Assembly (NCBI GenBank): GCA_041603535.1
Contig: JBFIEE010000053.1
Span: 1-19,590 of the forward strand
Length of the DNA stretch: 19,590 nt
Reading direction: 5' to 3'
From: HB2-32-21 sp041603535
Lineage (GTDB): Bacteria > Pseudomonadota > Gammaproteobacteria > Pseudomonadales > Porticoccaceae
Part shown: positions 7,047 through 15,323 of the stretch, in pieces
Position numbering within the stretch: the stretch's first letter is position 1
Layout: every line of letters starts with the position of its first letter
The notes under the pieces: generated by a model
The model's input: the letters and a program-made list of their open reading frames with translations, nothing else
The model's database searches: none
What the model was told of the DNA's origin: nothing
Translations under genes and position numbers: made by a program

Positions 7047-8417
7047 CTACGCCGCACCCAGGTTATTCATGTCCCGCGCCGGGTAACCGGCCAGTATCGC
7101 CTGGGGATCATGTGCCACGCCCGCCCGATAAACCCTTTCGAGGGACCTCAGTGAACGCACGTCCTTCGAGGGATCCTGACCAAGTATCAGAATATCCGCG
7201 TAGCAACCTGGCGCGATAGTACCCAGTTCGTCTTCCATGCGCAGTGCCGACGCGGCTGCGGCGGTAACGGCTTTAAGGGCAGCCATATTGCCAATGGCAT
7301 CGGCAAGTAATTCCACTTCACGTAGCAGAGCAAAGCCCGGCGGCGGGTAGGCGACGCCACAACAGTCTGTGCCGCCGACTACCACGCCACCGGCCTCATG
7401 GAGAATGCGCACAGCTTCTTTTTGTTTGTCCAGCGCCTTGTCGCCTTTGCCGGGTGGGAAGCCGGTGTGGATATCCCATTCTTCCCCAGCCTTGACGATC
7501 TTCGCCAGCGTGCGCTGGCGGTTAAGGCACGCTTTGGGTATATAAATACGGTCGGTGTCTGCCAGGGCCGCTTCCAGACCAATATTCGCCAGCCACAGTA
7601 AATCGAGGGTAGTGCCCATCTTCACCTGTTTTTCGACCATTGCACCGAACAGAGCCTGCGCCCCCGGTCCGTGTAAATCGGCTTCCTCCCAGCCCTTGAA
7701 AGTGGTTTTCGAAAACAGCGGGCTGGACATCGAAATCTCTGGACCAAGGCGCATTTCAATCGGGCAGATATCGTTGTAGGGCGTAATCCACATGTGCTCC
7801 AGGCCATCAATACCCAGATTAACGGCCTCCAGTGCTGTGGTGCGCCCGAGGTGAGCGGTGACCGGCACGCGTTTGTCTACGGCGTTGATGCACGCTTCGA
7901 CAATGTCCGGCGTCATGGAAAAATAGAGCTTGATACCGTCCACGCCAGCGTCCAGTAGCTCCTTTATTTTGCCGGGGGCGGCAGCGACGGTGGGTACGTT
8001 GTCGAGCATGATGCCGAATTCGCCGTGGTGATCAAAGCTGTCGCCCCTGCCATCCAGCAGTGGGCCACAAACAAACAGCCGTGGGCCGAGCACCTTGCCG
8101 CTGTTGACACGACCGCGCAGGGCGATGACTTTTTCCAGTTTGCCACCGACATCGCGAGCAGTAGTCACCCCTGCGCCTAGAAATAGCTGTAGGTCAATTT
8201 CGTCCACCATCGTGGCGTGCACATGAGTGTCAATCAGCCCCGGCATCAACGTTTTGCCGCTGCAGTCGATCACTTCAGCCTGGGCGCTGGCTTTGCTGAG
8301 GTGTTGTGCCACCTCGACAATACGGTCATCGCGAATCAGTACGGACATGCCATCCCGGGGTTGTTTGCTAATACAGTCAATCAGTCTTGCATTACGTAAT
8401 ACAGTTTCCTGTGTCAT
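7047..8417 (-). CDS. metal-dependent amidohydrolase family protein
   Basis: A 456-residue member of the amidohydrolase superfamily, nearest in style to imidazolonepropionase-like or Xaa-Pro dipeptidase-like hydrolases with a TIM barrel and small beta-sandwich. Metal-site residues are in place: H65-x-H67 in GLIDTHVH, K163 (DGIKLYFS, candidate carboxylated lysine), H189 (VTAHLG), H208 (GLEH) and D351 (GGTDCCG). The C-terminal LGTIAPGCYADILIL closes the beta-sandwich. AGGAGA lies seven bases before the ATG. It is the promoter-distal gene of the minus-strand catabolic series, 92 bases after the CaiB-fold gene. It likely hydrolyses a cyclic amide, ester or lactone-type bond; the substrate is unknown. 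Confidence 0.88.
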   Translation of the reverse strand: MTQETVLRNARLIDCISKQPRDGMSVLIRDDRIVEVAQHLSKASAQAEVIDCSGKTLMPGLIDTHVHATMVDEIDLQLFLGAGVTTARDVGGKLEKVIALRGRVNSGKVLGPRLFVCGPLLDGRGDSFDHHGEFGIMLDNVPTVAAAPGKIKELLDAGVDGIKLYFSMTPDIVEACINAVDKRVPVTAHLGRTTALEAVNLGIDGLEHMWITPYNDICPIEMRLGPEISMSSPLFSKTTFKGWEEADLHGPGAQALFGAMVEKQVKMGTTLDLLWLANIGLEAALADTDRIYIPKACLNRQRTLAKIVKAGEEWDIHTGFPPGKGDKALDKQKEAVRILHEAGGVVVGGTDCCGVAYPPPGFALLREVELLADAIGNMAALKAVTAAAASALRMEDELGTIAPGCYADILILGQDPSKDVRSLRSLERVYRAGVAHDPQAILAGYPARDMNNLGAA

Positions 8418-8509
8418 TGGTTTTCTCCTGTTATTTTTAAATTATAATTTCTATAAAGCGTGTGCGAGCCGCAAATCAGGTCTCCGTCGCAGTGCTTCCA
8501 GGCGCCGGG

Positions 8510-9670
8510 TCAGGACGCCTTCTTATCCGGGCCGCTGACGACGCCCTGGGCGTGATAGTCAGTAATTTGTGTGCTGGAGAAACCCCATTCGGCGAGGATT
8601 TCATCGGTATGTTCGCCTCGCTGCGCCGGCGCACGGGAAACCGCGCAGGGTGTAGCGCTAAAGCGCGGCGCTGGTGCTGGTTGCACCACGCCGTCGATTT
8701 CGATAAAGGCGTTGCGCGCTTTGTTGTGTGGGTGTTCCGGTGCCTCCGCAAAGCGCAACACCGGGGCGAAGCAAATATCGCTGTCCTGCAGCAAGTCGCA
8801 CCACTGGTCGCGTGTTTTAGTTAAAAATATCGCACCTAATTTTGCTTTTTGATCAGGCCAGCGTTTCGGATTCATCTGTTCGCCAAAATCGGCTTCGCTG
8901 AGCTTGAGTAACTGTTTTAACTCTGCATAGAATTGCGGTTCGGCGGAAGCGATAGAGATGTACTCACCATCGGCGCAGGCGTAGGCGTCGTAGTAATGGC
9001 TGGCGCCGTTTAAGGGATGATTGCCACGACCCTCCCGCAGTCTACCTTCCGCCAGTTGACCAAAAAACGAGGTGCTGAGAATAGCGGCGCCATCCACCAT
9101 GGCCGCATCCACCACCTGGCCGGTGCCCGACATTTTGGCTTTGAGAATGGCGCTGACCATGCCGAAGGCGAGCAGCATGCCGCCGCCACCGAAATCGCCC
9201 ACCAGGTTGAGAGGTGGTGCTGGTGGGCCATCTTTGGTGCCTATATTAAATAGCGCGCCCGACAGGGCAATATAGTTGATGTCGTGGCCGGAGATGTGTG
9301 AAATCGGGCCTGTCTGCCCCCAGCCGGTCATCCGACCAATGACTAAAGCGGGATTTTTTTCGAGTAATACGTCTGGACCAAGACCGAGTCTTTCGATAAC
9401 GCCGGGTCTGAATCCTTCGATAAGTCCGTCGGCGCGTTCGATCATGCGCATCAGTATTTCGACACCCTGAGGGCTCTTTAAGTTGAGACGTATGGAGCGT
9501 CGACCGCGGGCCAGTAGATCATATCGCTCGGCACGTGGCAGCCCCCCGGCAGCGCCGGTGCGATCCACACGGATCACTTCTGCGCCCATGTCGGCCAGCA
9601 TCATGGCGCAAAATGGCCCCGGGCCGATACCCTGTAACTCGATTATGCATAAGCCTTCCAGTGGACCCAT
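8510..9670 (-). CDS. CaiB/BaiF family protein, probable alpha-methylacyl-CoA racemase
   Basis: A 386-residue family III CoA-transferase-fold protein. The racemase catalytic residues known from mycobacterial MCR (His126, Asp156, Glu241) appear at a constant +3 offset: H129 in GHDINYIALSG, D159 in GDFGGGG and E244 in SAEPQFY. That favours epimerisation of 2-methylacyl-CoA esters over CoA transfer, though a CoA transferase cannot be excluded. The N-terminus (MGPLEGLCIIELQGIGPGPF) is typical for the family. AGGA lies about nine bases before the ATG. The gene is 13 bases downstream of hspQ and 92 bases upstream of the amidohydrolase. Its presence suggests that the locus handles a methyl-branched substrate. 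Confidence 0.88.
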   Translation of the reverse strand: MGPLEGLCIIELQGIGPGPFCAMMLADMGAEVIRVDRTGAAGGLPRAERYDLLARGRRSIRLNLKSPQGVEILMRMIERADGLIEGFRPGVIERLGLGPDVLLEKNPALVIGRMTGWGQTGPISHISGHDINYIALSGALFNIGTKDGPPAPPLNLVGDFGGGGMLLAFGMVSAILKAKMSGTGQVVDAAMVDGAAILSTSFFGQLAEGRLREGRGNHPLNGASHYYDAYACADGEYISIASAEPQFYAELKQLLKLSEADFGEQMNPKRWPDQKAKLGAIFLTKTRDQWCDLLQDSDICFAPVLRFAEAPEHPHNKARNAFIEIDGVVQPAPAPRFSATPCAVSRAPAQRGEHTDEILAEWGFSSTQITDYHAQGVVSGPDKKAS

Positions 9671-9683
9671 AATTATTTTCCTG

Positions 9684-10022
9684 TCAGTGGCGGCGATTGT
9701 TTTTCTGTGGGTAGTGAGAGCCTTTTAATTCGCCAAAAAACTGTTCTACCTGAGGGTGGTTGACCGGCTTACCGCTGGTGTCAGGGAGTAGATTTTGTTC
9801 GGACACATAGGCGACATAGTAGGACTCGGCGTTTTCTGCGAGCAAGTGATAAAAGGGTTGATCCCGCCGCGGTCGAATCTTTTCGGGGATCGCGTTCAGC
9901 CATTCTTCGGTGTTGTTGAAGGTAGGGTCAACGTCGAAAATAACGCCACGAAAGGGGAAGAGGCGATGCTTCACCACCTGGCCGATTTCGAATTTGGCTG
10001 TCCGATTAACTTCTTCGATCAT
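9684..10022 (-). CDS. hspQ: heat shock protein HspQ (YccV family)
   Basis: A 112-residue protein matching HspQ. It has the opening A-F-IGQ-V-HRLF-FRGVIFDVDP, the central QPFYHLLAEN, and YVAYVSEQNLLPD followed by HP-V--FF. HspQ was described as a hemimethylated-DNA-binding protein and, in enterobacteria, as a specificity factor for Lon protease. The Shine-Dalgarno site is weak (AAGA). It sits in an otherwise catabolic gene series, 13 bases before the racemase-like gene and 68 bases after an SDR gene, so it is probably cotranscribed with them. That placement is odd for a stress gene. Confidence 0.93.
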   Translation of the reverse strand: MIEEVNRTAKFEIGQVVKHRLFPFRGVIFDVDPTFNNTEEWLNAIPEKIRPRRDQPFYHLLAENAESYYVAYVSEQNLLPDTSGKPVNHPQVEQFFGELKGSHYPQKNNRRH

Positions 10023-10090
10023 AATTCTTGTCGACCATGTTGGTTTTGGTGTTGGTACTCGTTGCGTGGTCGTTCGTTGGGGGACACCGG

Positions 10091-10843
10091 TTAGCGCATG
10101 GCCCCGTCAATCTGAATAGTTTCGCCGTTGAGCATACGGTTTTGACAGATGTGTTTGACCAGCTCGCCAATTTCTCGCGGATCCCCCCAGCGTTTCGGAA
10201 ACGGCACCATTGCGATCAATTTGTCGGTGTGTTTCTGGTCAACGGTCTCGGCGAGGGGCGTTTTAAAAAATCCGGGTGCGATGGTCATCACCCGGATGCC
10301 ATAAGGCGCGAGGTCGCGGGCCAGGGGCAAGGTGGCGCCGACAACAGCCCGTTTTGAGGCTGCATAGGCAGCCTGTCCAGGCGGGCCGTTAAACGCCGCG
10401 CCGGAGGCGATATTGATCAGCACGCCGCGCTCGCCGTCTTCGAAGGGTTCCAGATCCATCATGCGCTCTGCAAATAATGCGCAACCGTCAAGGGTGCCAA
10501 TGACATTGATATTAATTTCACGCTGCATTGACTCGATAGGGTGGGGGCCCTGGGAGCGGCTGGCAATTTTGCGGCTGACATCAATGCCCGCAAAGTTGAT
10601 GGCAATACGCGGCGGGCCAATGGCTGCGCAGGCTTGCTCAACGGCAGCCCTGAGTGATTCGTGGTCGGCAACATCGCATTCGATGGCAACACCACCAAGT
10701 TCTTTCGCCAGGGGTTCAGCCAACGCCATGTCTCGGTCAAGCAGGGCGACAATCGCACCGGCTTCGGCGAGGACTCTTGCACTGGCCGCGCCGAGTCCAG
10801 ATGCGCCGCCGGTTAAAAATGCTGCTACGCCTTCAAGTTTCAT
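10091..10843 (-). CDS. SDR family oxidoreductase, 3-hydroxyacyl-CoA dehydrogenase type-2-like (copy 1)
   Basis: A 250-residue classical short-chain dehydrogenase. TGGASGLG (11-18) is the nucleotide loop. D36 in LLDRD suggests NAD. The catalytic S147 (NIAS), Y160 and K164 (YAASK) are present. The NNAG motif is altered to NFAG (83-86). The pattern ERGVLINIAS, AYAASK, APG-F-TPL and the C-terminal LNGETIQIDGAMR resemble HSD17B10-type 3-hydroxy-2-methylacyl-CoA dehydrogenases. GGGGAG precedes the ATG. It is clearly paralogous to the next gene upstream, with the same length and colinear motifs. It likely oxidises a 3-hydroxyacyl-CoA, perhaps 2-methyl branched. Confidence 0.9.
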   Translation of the reverse strand: MKLEGVAAFLTGGASGLGAASARVLAEAGAIVALLDRDMALAEPLAKELGGVAIECDVADHESLRAAVEQACAAIGPPRIAINFAGIDVSRKIASRSQGPHPIESMQREININVIGTLDGCALFAERMMDLEPFEDGERGVLINIASGAAFNGPPGQAAYAASKRAVVGATLPLARDLAPYGIRVMTIAPGFFKTPLAETVDQKHTDKLIAMVPFPKRWGDPREIGELVKHICQNRMLNGETIQIDGAMR

Positions 10844-10973
10844 GATTGCTCCCCTGTTAATCGACTACTAACCCGATGGGTAATGCTGTTTTTGATCGGG
10901 CTCGTAAGCCAGAGTGTTGGGTAGGTTATCAGCGCTTTTGTTGCGCCTGATACAGAAAGTGAGGGATTTTCCA

Positions 10974-11729
10974 TCAGAAGAACCCCGCGTCAATACGTAT
11001 TGTCGAGGCGTTAAGCATCTGGTTTTCGCAGATATGCTGCACCAGGGCGCCAATCTCGTCCGGTCGGCCTTTACGCTTGGGGAACAATGCGCGGCGCAGC
11101 AACTGGCCGGTCAGCTTGTCATCCATGGTGCCCGCCAGTGGTGTATCAAATAGCCCTGGGGCAATGGTCATCACGCGAATGCCATAGCGCGCAAGATCCC
11201 GCGCCATGGGTAGCGCGGCCCCGACCACACCGGCCTTGGAAGCAGCATAGACAGACTGCCCATTGGGTGCGTTAAAGGCGGCGATGGAGGCGATATTGAT
11301 GAGCACGCCACGCTCGCCATCGTCATTAAGCGGCTCAAGATTGAGCATGGCGTAGGAAGCATGGGCACAGCAACTCAGTGTCCCCACCAGGTTGACATCA
11401 ACGACTCGCTGCATGGGACCGATAGGGTGAGCTCCCGATTTATGACTGGCGATCTTGCGCGCAGTATCAATGCCGGCGCAGTTGACCAGAATCCGCGCCG
11501 CGCCGTGGGCCTCCTGCGCCTGGGCAATGGCTTTTTGAACCGATTCGTCATTGGCGACATCGCAAACCACAGCTACACCGCCCACTTCCTCCGCCACGGT
11601 CTGCGCCAGATCGGCGTTTCTGTCGAGTATCGCCACTTTTGCTCCGGCCTTCGCCAGCACCCGCACGACGCCAGCGCCGATGCCGGATGCGCCGCCGGTA
11701 ACGACGGCCGCTATTCCATCAATGTTCAT
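10974..11729 (-). CDS. SDR family oxidoreductase, 3-hydroxyacyl-CoA dehydrogenase type-2-like (copy 2)
   Basis: A 251-residue paralogue of the adjacent SDR. TGGASGIG (11-18), D36 in ILDRN, NCAG (83-86), S148, Y161 and K165 (YAASK) form an intact active site. Shared blocks with copy 1 include the RKIAS segment, GERGVLINIAS and APGLFDTPLAGT. The end LNASTIRIDAGFF is shorter than the usual IDG-G-hydrophobic tail and the frame closes cleanly. GAGGAA precedes the ATG. It is 43 bases downstream of the MFS transporter gene and 130 bases upstream of copy 1. Two copies suggest different stereochemistry or chain length rather than redundancy. Confidence 0.9.
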   Translation of the reverse strand: MNIDGIAAVVTGGASGIGAGVVRVLAKAGAKVAILDRNADLAQTVAEEVGGVAVVCDVANDESVQKAIAQAQEAHGAARILVNCAGIDTARKIASHKSGAHPIGPMQRVVDVNLVGTLSCCAHASYAMLNLEPLNDDGERGVLINIASIAAFNAPNGQSVYAASKAGVVGAALPMARDLARYGIRVMTIAPGLFDTPLAGTMDDKLTGQLLRRALFPKRKGRPDEIGALVQHICENQMLNASTIRIDAGFF

Positions 11730-11772
11730 AATCTTCCTCTGGTTGTGAAGTCAAATTGGTAATCGTCATCAT

Positions 11773-13041
11773 TCATAAAGTCGCGGGCCGCGCGTCGAGC
11801 TGATCCCCGGCGGGGATTTTAATCAGCAATACCAGCAAGGTGCCCAACAACAAACAACCCGAAAATATAAAAAACACTTCTTTATACCCGCCGAATACAT
11901 CGCCGCCGTAACCGGTGAGTACAATGCCGATCGCACCCAGCATCGTGCTGAGTAGAATACGGTAGGACAGTAGCGTAGGGGTGTTGGCCGCGCCGTAGTA
12001 ATTGGCCAGCATGGCCGTGGAGCCGACCAGGCCGAGGCCAAAACCCAGGCCGAACAAGACTACCGCGCTGTACAGCAGCAAAGGGTTGTGGGCATTGGTG
12101 AGAATAAACATGCCGAGAAACTCCGCAGCCATGCCGAGCAAGAACAAGGTGCGCGGCTCTACCGCGCGGTCACCGAGCAGGCCAGAGGTAAAACGCCCGG
12201 CCGTGGTAAACGCACCCTGTACGCCCAGCGCGGTGGCGGCCAGCGCGGCGCTCATGCCCATATCCCGGGCATGCAGCACCAGTTGGCTGTTAACAATCAT
12301 TTGCCCGGTGACCGCCAGCGAGCCCGATATCAGAATGATCCAGTAGGCTTTATCCATAAAGGCTTCACGCACCGTCCAGTTGCGACTGGTTTTGTAGACT
12401 GCGAGTTTTTTTGCCGTGGTTTTTTGCTGGTTTTGATCAGCGTCGGCAGCGCGACCATCCATTTGCTGGCCGACGTCTGCTGGCAGGTTTCGCACCAGCA
12501 GCCAGCTCAGTGCCGAAGCGGTGAGTGAGACAAAACCCACAAACAGCCACACCGGTCGCCAGTCTTCATAGACACCGATCAGCCAGTTAAAGGTGGGTGC
12601 GCCCACCACGCCACCCAGGCCGCCCGCCGCCATAAAAATACCGAGGGCCATGGAGCGCCGTTGATTAAACCACTGGGTGACCAGTTGGGTGCCGGGCAGC
12701 ACCGCCTGCATGGTCATGCCGCAGCCGAGTATGACGGTACAGGCGTAATAAACGTACAGGGAATGATAGCGGCTGAGTATTGCCGCGGCAGTGGCGGTGA
12801 CAAAGCCGCCGAGCACAATCATCAGGCGCGGATTAATGCGTTTCATCAGCGCCGTGACCACTGGGCCAGCAACACCAATCACCAGCGACAAAATGGCAAA
12901 CCCGGTCGTGGCCTGGGCGCGGGTCCAGCCCAGGTCGTCGATCATAGCTGGCATCATCACACTCAGCCCATAAAACACCGCGCCGACGCACATCATGTAG
13001 ATGACGCTGATCGTGCCTAATAAAATCCAGCCGTAATACAT
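11773..13041 (-). CDS. MFS transporter, monocarboxylate / oxalate-formate antiporter-like
   Basis: A 422-residue inner-membrane protein with about twelve hydrophobic helices and a charged central loop (about 195-220, rich in D, Q and K). The opening MYYGWILLGTISVIYMMCVGA, the LGWTRAQATTGFAI segment after the first helix, and the QWFNQRRSMALGIFMAAGGLGG motif between helices 4 and 5 are characteristic of the OFA/monocarboxylate-porter branch of the MFS. The Shine-Dalgarno site is weak. It lies inside the catabolic series, 167 bases after the dienelactone-hydrolase-like gene, so it probably imports the organic acid or lactone degraded here. The actual substrate is unknown. Confidence 0.88.
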   Translation of the reverse strand: MYYGWILLGTISVIYMMCVGAVFYGLSVMMPAMIDDLGWTRAQATTGFAILSLVIGVAGPVVTALMKRINPRLMIVLGGFVTATAAAILSRYHSLYVYYACTVILGCGMTMQAVLPGTQLVTQWFNQRRSMALGIFMAAGGLGGVVGAPTFNWLIGVYEDWRPVWLFVGFVSLTASALSWLLVRNLPADVGQQMDGRAADADQNQQKTTAKKLAVYKTSRNWTVREAFMDKAYWIILISGSLAVTGQMIVNSQLVLHARDMGMSAALAATALGVQGAFTTAGRFTSGLLGDRAVEPRTLFLLGMAAEFLGMFILTNAHNPLLLYSAVVLFGLGFGLGLVGSTAMLANYYGAANTPTLLSYRILLSTMLGAIGIVLTGYGGDVFGGYKEVFFIFSGCLLLGTLLVLLIKIPAGDQLDARPATL

Positions 13042-13208
13042 AGAGGGTTTCCGCAGAGACTAGTCTGGCCGTCGAGCTTAAATAGCAAAGTGACGACCAG
13101 CTTACTTTAAATGCTGCTAAATTTATCAGTGTGGATTTGTCTCAACAGCCCGATATCAAAACAGGGTGCTGAAAAACTGTCCTAAAAGACAGACCCAAGA
13201 ACCGCACT

Positions 13209-13925
13209 TCAAAAAATTTCCTCGAGGAAATTAATTAGCGTTACCCATGATCTGCGATCGGCGACCACATTGTATTTTATGCCCATCTCCGGCATATCCG
13301 CCTCTGGATTAGTAAAGCCGTGGAGCGTGCCGCCGTAGGTATGCAGTTGCCAGTCGACACCGGCATCGGTGAGCTCCTTTTGCAGGGCGACCACCTTGTC
13401 GTTGGGCGTCATCGGGTCGTCGTGGCCATCCAGGCACAGCACTTTGGCTTTGATGGCGGGCTGATCGAGATTGCCCGGCGCATCGAATAAACCGTGGAAA
13501 CTGACCGCGCCTTTCAGGTCGGCGCCGGTGCGAGCCAGGTCGAGGGCGCACAGACCACCCAGGCAATAACCCATCACCGCCATATTGCTGGCATCCACTT
13601 CCGCCTGCTCGCGGGCCACGGCCAGCGCAGTCGCCATGCGATTTTGCAGGAGGGCGCGGTCGTCCATGAGGGGTTGCATCATCGGTGTATTTTCTGTCGG
13701 GCTGTTGCCGAGTTTGCCCTTGCCATACATGTCCAGGGCAAACCCCACGTAACCTGCCTTTGCCAGTTGGTCGGCGCGGGCACATTCCAGGGGGCTGCGG
13801 CCGCGCCAGGTGTGGGCGATAATGACGCCGGGGCGAGGGCCGCTGGCGCTGTCGTCCCAGGCCAGGTAACCCTCCAACAGGGTGCCGCCGTGGTGGTATT
13901 CCACCAACCGGTGTTGAATGCTCAT
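13209..13925 (-). CDS. dienelactone hydrolase family protein
   Basis: An alpha/beta hydrolase of 238 residues in the dienelactone hydrolase family. The catalytic triad is visible: C121 in GYCLGG, D170 in DGHDDPMTP, and H202 in GGTLHGFTN. The nucleophile is cysteine, as in true dienelactone hydrolases. I place the start at 13925 (MSIQHRLVEYHHGG) because GAGGAA lies just upstream; an in-frame extension to 14009 has no ribosome site and does not look like family sequence. No signal peptide. It is the first gene of the minus-strand series, divergent from the kinase/dehydrogenase pair. It would hydrolyse a lactone or ester to a hydroxy or oxo acid. Confidence 0.88.
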   Translation of the reverse strand: MSIQHRLVEYHHGGTLLEGYLAWDDSASGPRPGVIIAHTWRGRSPLECARADQLAKAGYVGFALDMYGKGKLGNSPTENTPMMQPLMDDRALLQNRMATALAVAREQAEVDASNMAVMGYCLGGLCALDLARTGADLKGAVSFHGLFDAPGNLDQPAIKAKVLCLDGHDDPMTPNDKVVALQKELTDAGVDWQLHTYGGTLHGFTNPEADMPEMGIKYNVVADRRSWVTLINFLEEIF

Positions 13926-14205
13926 GGCTATTCCTCGTAGGTGTGCGAATGTGTTAGCAAGCGAAAAAATTGAGCGTGCACTATGACAATCCCGGCCACT
14001 GCAAGTCAACGCGCCCGTGCAACTCTGACCGCGGCGAGGGCAGGGGTATCTACAATGCTTATCCGGGAGGTCAATGGGTATAGGTCCTTCAATAACAGCT
14101 TAAGCACCGCGAGTACGCTTCAGGCCTCACCGTTATCAATGCTATTCTTGCGGCCTTTGCCAACACAGCCCGTGGTTTATCTGAAGGGCCCGGTGCAATT
14201 CACGC
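13926..14205. other. divergent intergenic region between DLH-like and phosphotransferase genes
   Basis: About 320 bases separate the two divergent start codons, so promoters for both arms must be near here. I see no strong TTGACA/TATAAT pair on either strand. The only clear element is the inverted repeat at its right edge. A frame of 96 codons crosses it but has no ribosome site and overlaps the downstream gene. Confidence 0.5.
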
Positions 14206-14228
14206 TGACTGCCAGCGAACGGCAGTCA
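14206..14228. promoter_or_regulatory. perfect inverted repeat, candidate operator or leader hairpin
   Basis: TGACTGCC (14206-14213) and GGCAGTCA (14221-14228) form a perfect 8-bp inverted repeat with a 7-base spacer. It ends just before the AAGGAGG ribosome site of the phosphotransferase gene. The 23-base dyad is the size expected for a TetR/FadR/GntR-type operator. In RNA it would make a hairpin next to the ribosome site. No regulator gene is in the window. Confidence 0.55.
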
Positions 14229-14244
14229 ATATTAAGGAGGCAGC

Positions 14245-15270
14245 ATGAGTGGGGACGAAAGGCCAGGTGTTGATGATCAATTGCGGGTCCATCTTGGCAA
14301 ATTTGTGGCGCGTAACTTCGGCGAACTGGCCCGCCTGGAAAATGTTGAGCCCATGCTCGGGGGACACGCCGGTCTAACCTTTGGTTTTGATGTGTTTGAT
14401 GAAGCCGGTAAAAAACTCGGCGGCTACATCATCAAACTGGCGCCCAGGGGTGTACGCCGCGAGGGCAATACGGATGTTTACCGCACAGCGCCACTGCTAA
14501 ACACCCTGTATGACGCGGGTCTGCCAGTGCCCGCCGTACCCTTTGCTTCCCCCGACGAGGATGAATTTGACGTGCCCTACGTGGTGATGGAAAAGCTCAG
14601 GGGCCGCGAGTTTTTTATCTGGGGGCCTCACGAGTCCTTCGACCTCAGCGACGACAAGGTCGCGCCCATGTGGCGGGAAATGGCCGAGGTGCTGCCCCGC
14701 ATTCACCGCGTCGACTGGCGCAGCAAATTACCCAACTGGGAAACCCCGCGACCGCTGCTGGAAGAAATCACTCGTTGGCAACCCATCTACGCCAAGGCAC
14801 TGGAGCCGGAATGGATCGTTGCTGCTGATCGCGCCCGCGAAGCACTACTGGCGTCCATGCCCGACGAGAACCCCATTGGCATCGTCCATGGCGACTATCA
14901 GCCCGGTAACGGCCTGTTTCACGATGCTAAACTCACCGGCATTATTGACTGGGAACTGGTGCGTATCGGCTCGGTGCAACTGGATATCGGCTGGTTGATG
15001 TTCTGTGCCGACAAATCCTTCTGGACCGACAACATTATGCCCTGCGTGCCCGTGTCGCCCGCCGAGCTGGCGGATATTTACCAGCGGGGCATGGGGCGTC
15101 GTTTCGAAGATATCCTCTGGTACCAGGCGCTGGCTGCCTACCAGCTCGGTTCCATTGCTTGCCTGAACGTGCGCTTGCATCGCAAAAAGCAGCGCATAGA
15201 CCCCATGTGGGAAGAATTCGCCCATACCGTCACGCGCTTTTATGACCGGGCGGTAGAGTTAATTACGTAG
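14245..15270 (+). CDS. APH-fold phosphotransferase (ACAD10/11 kinase-domain / LvaA-like)
   Basis: A 341-residue kinase of the aminoglycoside phosphotransferase (choline-kinase-like) fold. K64 (YIIKLAP) is the likely ATP lysine. The Brenner motif is HGDYQPGN (215-222) with catalytic D217. The metal-binding DWE of GIIDWE is at 235-237. Drug resistance is unlikely. This subfamily pairs with acyl-CoA dehydrogenases and equals the N-terminal domain of animal ACAD10/ACAD11 and LvaA of Pseudomonas putida, which phosphorylate the 4-hydroxyl of 4-hydroxyacyl-CoAs. The acyl-CoA dehydrogenase gene follows 53 bases downstream. AAGGAGG precedes the ATG. The fold is certain, and the substrate follows from context. 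Confidence 0.88.
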   Translation: MSGDERPGVDDQLRVHLGKFVARNFGELARLENVEPMLGGHAGLTFGFDVFDEAGKKLGGYIIKLAPRGVRREGNTDVYRTAPLLNTLYDAGLPVPAVPFASPDEDEFDVPYVVMEKLRGREFFIWGPHESFDLSDDKVAPMWREMAEVLPRIHRVDWRSKLPNWETPRPLLEEITRWQPIYAKALEPEWIVAADRAREALLASMPDENPIGIVHGDYQPGNGLFHDAKLTGIIDWELVRIGSVQLDIGWLMFCADKSFWTDNIMPCVPVSPAELADIYQRGMGRRFEDILWYQALAAYQLGSIACLNVRLHRKKQRIDPMWEEFAHTVTRFYDRAVELIT

Positions 15271-15323
15271 ATAATAAAATATTAAATTACAGTTAGTTAT
15301 AAATTTTATTTAAGGTAAATACT

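Noticed and set aside
10927..10952. Inverted repeat TATCAGCGC / GCGCCTGATA between the two SDR genes
   Set aside because: It has a bulge and no T tract on either strand, so I cannot call it a terminator or operator.
13215..13232. Perfect 18-bp palindrome AATTTCCTCGAGGAAATT
   Set aside because: It lies within the last codons of the dienelactone hydrolase gene, has no loop or T tract, and is probably chance coding sequence.
13926..14009. In-frame N-terminal extension of the dienelactone hydrolase gene
   Set aside because: GAGGAA sits before the ATG at 13925 and the family domain begins there; the extension lacks a ribosome site.
13983..14273. Plus-strand frame of 96 codons upstream of the phosphotransferase
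   Set aside because: It has no ribosome site, overlaps the well-supported start of the phosphotransferase, and its sequence resembles no protein I know.
14245..15270. Aminoglycoside resistance gene
   Set aside because: The APH fold is shared, but pairing with an ACAD11-type dehydrogenase and the sequence subgroup indicate an acyl-CoA metabolic kinase.
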